The notes under the pieces are model-generated. The model did not search any database and was not told the origin of the DNA. It was given only the letters and a program-made list of their open reading frames with translations. Shown here piece after piece: positions 61,101-64,000 of a stretch of 64,000 nucleotides of DNA (positions are counted from its first letter, which is position 1; each line of letters begins with the position of its first letter). Both the position numbers and the translations under genes were made by a program. The stretch comes from Allofournierella massiliensis (lineage in GTDB: Bacteria; Bacillota; Clostridia; Oscillospirales; Ruminococcaceae): contig NZ_JAFBIO010000002.1 of assembly GCF_021531255.1 (NCBI RefSeq), forward strand, positions 62,001 through 126,000, written 5' to 3'.

Positions 61101-61851
61101 GCATGGCCAGGTATTCCTCAAAGGCTTTCTTGACCACTTCGTCATCGATCTGCACATCCTGCAGGATGGTGCCGAAGGTGGTGTGGCGGCAGTGATCGCT
61201 CCAATAGGTGTCGATCATCCGGATCTCGGTGATGGTGGGCTCCCGCTTTTCGCCCCGGAAATACTCCTGGCAGAATTTGATGTCGGCCAGGTCCATGGCC
61301 AGGCCCTTTTCGGCCACAAAATCCGCCAGACCCTTCTCATCCAGCTGGCCGAAGCCTTCCAGCACCTCCACGGCGCCGGGCACCGGGTGGGTCATCTGCA
61401 GGGTGGTCTTGGGTTCCAGGCTGGCCTCCCGGGCTTCCACCGGGTTGATGACGTATTTCTTGATCTCGGCCACTTCTTCGGGGGTGATCTGGCCGCTGAG
61501 CACATAAACCTTGGCGCTGCGCACCTCCGGCCGCTCGCCCTGGCTGATCAGCTGGATGCACTCGCTGGCCGAATCCGCCCGCTGGTCGAACTGGCCGGGC
61601 AGGTACTCCACCGCAAAGATGATCTCACCCTGGGGAGCTTCTTCGCCTGCAATGTCCACCTGAGGCTCGCTGAAAACGGTGGGGACACACTGCTCGAACA
61701 GTTCCCGGCTGATGCCCTCCACATCATAGCGGTTCACCAGGCGCAGGCCGCTCAGGCCCTTGATGCCCAGGATGGTGCTCAGTTCGTTCTTCAGCTGCTG
61801 GGCTTCCACATCAAAGCCCGGCTTTTTTTCCACATAAATGCGATAAACCAT
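58165..61851 (-). CDS. purL: Phosphoribosylformylglycinamidine synthase, one-chain form
   Basis: 1228 residues; converts FGAR, glutamine and ATP to FGAM in purine synthesis. N-terminal PurS-like part, a central FGAM synthetase region with DTYWSDHCRHTTF-type motif (IDTYWSDHCRHTTFG) and ETHNHPTEIEPFGGAATC. The C-terminal glutaminase has nucleophile Cys in LGICNGFQAL, with ISHGEGRF. This long single-chain type replaces separate PurS/Q/L. ATG at 61851 behind AAGGAGG, 14 bases after purD. Confidence 0.96.
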   Translation of the reverse strand: MVYRIYVEKKPGFDVEAQQLKNELSTILGIKGLSGLRLVNRYDVEGISRELFEQCVPTVFSEPQVDIAGEEAPQGEIIFAVEYLPGQFDQRADSASECIQLISQGERPEVRSAKVYVLSGQITPEEVAEIKKYVINPVEAREASLEPKTTLQMTHPVPGAVEVLEGFGQLDEKGLADFVAEKGLAMDLADIKFCQEYFRGEKREPTITEIRMIDTYWSDHCRHTTFGTILQDVQIDDEVVKKAFEEYLAMRKELGREAKPLCLMDMGTIGGKYLKAKGILKNLDESEEINACTVKIKCDVNGKEEDWLFLFKNETHNHPTEIEPFGGAATCIGGAIRDPLSGRSYVYQAMRVTGAGDPLVPVSQTLKGKLPQRKLVTTAAAGYSSYGNQIGLATGQVDELYHPGYVAKRMEIGAVVGATPASHVRREEPAPGDKIVLLGGRTGRDGIGGATGSSKAHKLESLETCGAEVQKGNAPIERKLQRLFRREDACRMIKRCNDFGAGGVSVAIGELADGLYIDLNQVPKKYDGLDGTELAISESQERMAVALAPEDVDKFIALAHEENLEATPVATVTEEKRLKMVWNGSTIVDISREFLSSNGAPKHVSVRVEKGGSYQPAWPGSTLAEKMTALVSDLNVCSKKGLSERFDSTIGAATVLMPFGGKYQLTPSMAMAAKLPVDGETTTCSGMAWGYNPYLMEKNQYEGAYLAVVESVSRLVAAGFRYEDAYLTFQEYFERLGSAPERWGKPVAALLGALKAQVDLGIAAIGGKDSMSGSFEDLDVPPTLVSFATAVGPVDKVHSPEFKKPGSQVVLLRPNYLEGGLMPEPDSLKAVYKQVERLITEGRVLSLATPGYGCLAESLFKMCVGNRIGLSLIPGVEQELFRPAYGSFVLELGEGASAGELLGETTVDYTFKAGKEELSLAQLQEAWEAKLEPVMPYRAKGEEVESIRYTQGKRTGAAVRLAKPRVIIPVFPGTNCEYDSAHAFERAGADVKVLVINNLSPAAVAESCQALCDEIKNSQIVMLPGGFSGGDEPDGSAKFITAFFRAPAVTEAVRDLLQHRDGLMLGICNGFQALVKLGLVPYGDIRDMDETCPTLTFNTIGRHQSKLVRTKVCSNLSPWFSRCEVGDEYTIAISHGEGRFVASPQLLEELKAKGQIASQYVDLTGTPTMDLSYNPNGSVLAIEAITSPDGRILGKMGHTERSGYGLYKNVPGDTYQPLFEGGVRYFAL

Positions 61852-61865
61852 AGCAGGAATCCTCC

Positions 61866-63152
61866 TTATTGGCCCAAAGCGGCCAGGGCGCGGGCGCCGA
61901 TATCGACCCGCTTGTGCATGTTTTCAAAAAAGATCTCATCGCTGGCCGCATAGGCTTTTTTCAGCGCCCGGGGCAGAGTGGAAGCCGTGGCGGTAACGCC
62001 CAGTACCCGGCCGCCGCTGGTGACGAGGCGGCCCTCCTGCAAGGCGTCGCCCGCATGGTAGATGACCGCATCGCTGTCGGGCAGCTGGCCCTCTTCCAGC
62101 CCGGTGATCTCCTTGCCCTTTTCGTAGGCTACCGGGTAGCCGCCGCTGGCCAGGATGATGCAGGCAGCCGCGCCCTTGTCAAAGCGCACCTCTACGTCCT
62201 TCAAATCGCCGTTGGTGGTGGCCAGCATGATCTTGAGCAGATCGCTTTCCAGAAGGGGCAGCACCACCTGGGTCTCCGGGTCGCCAAAGCGGCAGTTGTA
62301 CTCGATGACCTTGGGCCCCTGGGGGGTGAGCATCAGGCCAAAGTAGAGGCAGCCCTTGAAGGGGCAGCCCTCGGCCTGCATGGCCCGGATGGTGGGCAGG
62401 AAGATGGTCTCCATGCACTGGGCAGCAATTTCCGGAGTGTAATAAGGGTTGGGGGCAACGGTGCCCATGCCGCCGGTGTTCAGGCCCTGGTCTCCGTCCA
62501 GCGCCCGCTTGTGGTCCATGCTGGAAACCATGGGCTTGATGACGGTGCCGTCGGTAAAGCTGAGCACGCTTACCTCGGGGCCGGTGAGGAATTCCTCCAC
62601 CACCACCTGATTGCCGGAGGCACCGAACTTTTTGTCCTCCATGATCTCTTTCAGGGCGTCCTTTGCCTCGGCTTCGCTCTGGCAGATCAGTACACCCTTG
62701 CCCAGGGCCAAGCCGTCGGCCTTGACCACCACCGGGTACTGGCCCCGGCCCCGGATGTACTCCATGGCCTTGGCAGGGTCGTCAAACACTTCATACTCGG
62801 CGGTGGGGATGTTGTACTTCTTCATCAGGTCCTTGCTGAACACCTTGCTGGCCTCGATGCGGGCCGCGGCGGCATTGGGGCCAAAGGCGGGGATGCCCAC
62901 GGCAGCCAGCCTGTCCACCATGCCCAGGGCCAGGGGATCATCCTGAGCCACCACCACATAGTCAAAGGCTTCCTGCTTGGCAAAATCCACCATGGCGTCC
63001 AGGTCGGTGGCTTTGATGGGTTTGCACTTGGCGTCGTAGCTGATACCGCCGTTGCCGGGGGCACACCAGATCTCCCCGCACAGGGGGCTCTTTTTCAGGG
63101 CGCGGATGATGGCGTGTTCACGCCCGCCGCCGCCCACAACCAGGATCTTCAT
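61866..63152 (-). CDS. purD: Phosphoribosylamine-glycine ligase
   Basis: 428-residue ATP-grasp enzyme making GAR. Begins MKILVVGGGGREHAI; ATP-grasp loop DGLALGKGV, GPEVSVLSFTDG, and the metal/product region LNTGGMGTVAPNPYYT and EYNCRFGDPETQ. ATG at 63152 behind GGGGGAGG, 18 bases after the purH stop. Middle gene of the purH-purD-purL run. Confidence 0.96.
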   Translation of the reverse strand: MKILVVGGGGREHAIIRALKKSPLCGEIWCAPGNGGISYDAKCKPIKATDLDAMVDFAKQEAFDYVVVAQDDPLALGMVDRLAAVGIPAFGPNAAAARIEASKVFSKDLMKKYNIPTAEYEVFDDPAKAMEYIRGRGQYPVVVKADGLALGKGVLICQSEAEAKDALKEIMEDKKFGASGNQVVVEEFLTGPEVSVLSFTDGTVIKPMVSSMDHKRALDGDQGLNTGGMGTVAPNPYYTPEIAAQCMETIFLPTIRAMQAEGCPFKGCLYFGLMLTPQGPKVIEYNCRFGDPETQVVLPLLESDLLKIMLATTNGDLKDVEVRFDKGAAACIILASGGYPVAYEKGKEITGLEEGQLPDSDAVIYHAGDALQEGRLVTSGGRVLGVTATASTLPRALKKAYAASDEIFFENMHKRVDIGARALAALGQ

Positions 63153-63170
63153 TGTGTCCTCCCCCTTATA

Positions 63171-64000
63171 TCAGTGGTGGAACAGCCGCAGGCCGCAGAA
63201 GGCCATGACGATGCCGTAGCGGTTGCAGGTATCAATCACGTTCTGGTCCCGGATGGAGCCGCCGGGCTCCACAATAGCGGTGACGCCGCTGCGGCGGGCC
63301 CGCTGGATATTATCGCCAAAGGGGAAGAAGGCATCGCTGCCCAGGGCCACGCCGGTCACCTTGTCCAGCCATTCCCGCTTTTCCTGGGCGGTGAGGGGCT
63401 CGGGCTGGCGGGTGAAGGTCTCGGCCCACACATCATCCCCGATCACATCCTCGGGGGTCTCGCCCAGGTACACGTCGATGGCGTTGTCCAGGTTGGGCTT
63501 GGACACATCCTCCCGGAAGGGCAGGCCCAGCACCTTGGGATGGTGGCGCAGCTGCCAGAAATCCGCCTTGTTGCCGGCCAGGCGGGTGCAGTGGATCCGG
63601 CTCTGCTGGCCGGCGCCCACGCCGATGGTCTGGCCGTCCTGCACATAGCAGACGCTGTTGGACTGGGTGTATTTCAGGGTGATGAGGCTGATAATCAGGT
63701 CCCGCTTCTGGGCCTCGGTGAGGGCCTTGTTCTCGGTGACAATGTTGGAGAGCATGGTCTCGGCGTTGATCTCCAGCTCGTTGCGGCCCTGCTCAAAGGT
63801 GATGCCGAACACCTGCTTGCGCTCGATGGCCTCGGGCCGGTAGGCGGGGTCGATGTCCACGATGTTGTAGTTGCCCTTCTTCTTGGTCTTGAGGATCTCC
63901 AGGGCCTCGGGCTCGTAGCCGGGGGCGATGATGCCGTCGCTCACCTCATGCTGGATGATCTTGGCGGTGGGCACGTCGCACACATCCGACAGAGCAATCC
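63171..64000 (-). CDS. purH: AICAR transformylase (PurH-type), 5' end beyond the window
   Basis: 276 C-terminal residues visible; the frame is open to base 64000. Motifs of AICAR formyltransferase are seen: VGAGQQSRIHCTRLAGNKAD, PFREDVSKPNLDNAIDVYLG, GSDAFFPFGDNI, GVTAIVEPGGSIRDQNVID. The conserved His of the folate site is in the RIHC segment. Sequence resembles the stand-alone clostridial AICAR transformylase rather than the two-domain PurH, but the missing N-terminus leaves this open. The GTG at 63983 is not the true start; IALSD continues upstream. Confidence 0.9.
   Translation of the reverse strand, partial: IALSDVCDVPTAKIIQHEVSDGIIAPGYEPEALEILKTKKKGNYNIVDIDPAYRPEAIERKQVFGITFEQGRNELEINAETMLSNIVTENKALTEAQKRDLIISLITLKYTQSNSVCYVQDGQTIGVGAGQQSRIHCTRLAGNKADFWQLRHHPKVLGLPFREDVSKPNLDNAIDVYLGETPEDVIGDDVWAETFTRQPEPLTAQEKREWLDKVTGVALGSDAFFPFGDNIQRARRSGVTAIVEPGGSIRDQNVIDTCNRYGIVMAFCGLRLFHH

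Noticed and set aside
58258-61953. 1231-codon open frame on the plus strand opposite purL
   Set aside because: It mirrors purL in a shadow frame. Long antisense frames are expected in GC-rich DNA, and its translation is Gly/Ala/His/Gln-rich without motifs, whereas the minus frame has every PurL motif.
1-64000. CRISPR arrays, insertion sequences, prophage genes
   Set aside because: No regularly spaced direct repeats, transposase motifs or phage structural genes were found.

Overview
The window looks like one chromosome segment from a high-GC anaerobic Firmicute of class Clostridia, most likely an Oscillospirales (Ruminococcaceae-type) gut bacterium. Pointers are strong G/C-ending codon use, AGGAGG-type ribosome sites, a CBS-domain family II pyrophosphatase, an NfnAB-type electron-bifurcating pair, one-chain PurL, stand-alone AICAR transformylase and T-rich intrinsic terminators. 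I do not name a genus. Most genes are ordinary housekeeping genes; no IS element, CRISPR array, prophage or rRNA is visible.

Layout. 1-1.6 kb: a decayed ECF sigma/anti-sigma pair (minus). 1.8-7.9 kb: pyrophosphatase, a 2-hydroxyacid dehydrogenase, a radical SAM protein, FMN riboswitch-ribU and SAM riboswitch-metK. 8-15.7 kb: recD2, comF, mreB, a PHP phosphoesterase, a TSCPD protein and a ClpC-like ATPase. 15.7-18.6 kb: a gntR-pyrB-pyrI operon with a terminator in its leader, divergent from ridA. 18.6-29.3 kb: GNAT-DUF1653 fusion, pentapeptide protein, HI0933-type flavoprotein, lipoprotein, nfnAB, nth, an esterase, rarA, a Fur-family regulator and tRNA-Pro. 29.3-36.4 kb: accessory stretch with a phd-doc toxin-antitoxin pair, an eroded region, a 1017-residue GGDEF/EAL protein, a DUF4340 remnant, an RraA-like protein, a small acidic protein and a second sigma/anti-sigma relic.

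36.4-48.7 kb is the most interesting part, a molybdenum-hydroxylase region. An NTPase fused to a ModE-type DNA-binding domain comes first. A FecCD-type metal ABC importer follows, whose promoter carries a near-perfect ModE-like operator. Then come an NCS2 purine permease, three xanthine-dehydrogenase-type subunits, a MocA-like cytidylyltransferase, a frameshifted tiny membrane protein, and a MoxR ATPase plus VWA protein (CoxD/CoxE-like maturation factors). The last pair is preceded by its own promoter, a structured RNA and a terminator. I infer that the importer brings in molybdate or tungstate, the fusion protein controls it, and the XDH oxidises a purine taken up by the permease.

48.7-53.5 kb: a potABCD polyamine importer with an unusual membrane-anchored PotD, then an acyl-ACP thioesterase. 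53.6-53.8 kb: a promoter-to-terminator unit likely to make a small RNA. 54-64 kb: guaB, a large membrane protein, then purL, purD and a purH cut by the window edge. Several frame breaks lie in G runs, so raw-read checking should precede biological interpretation of those.
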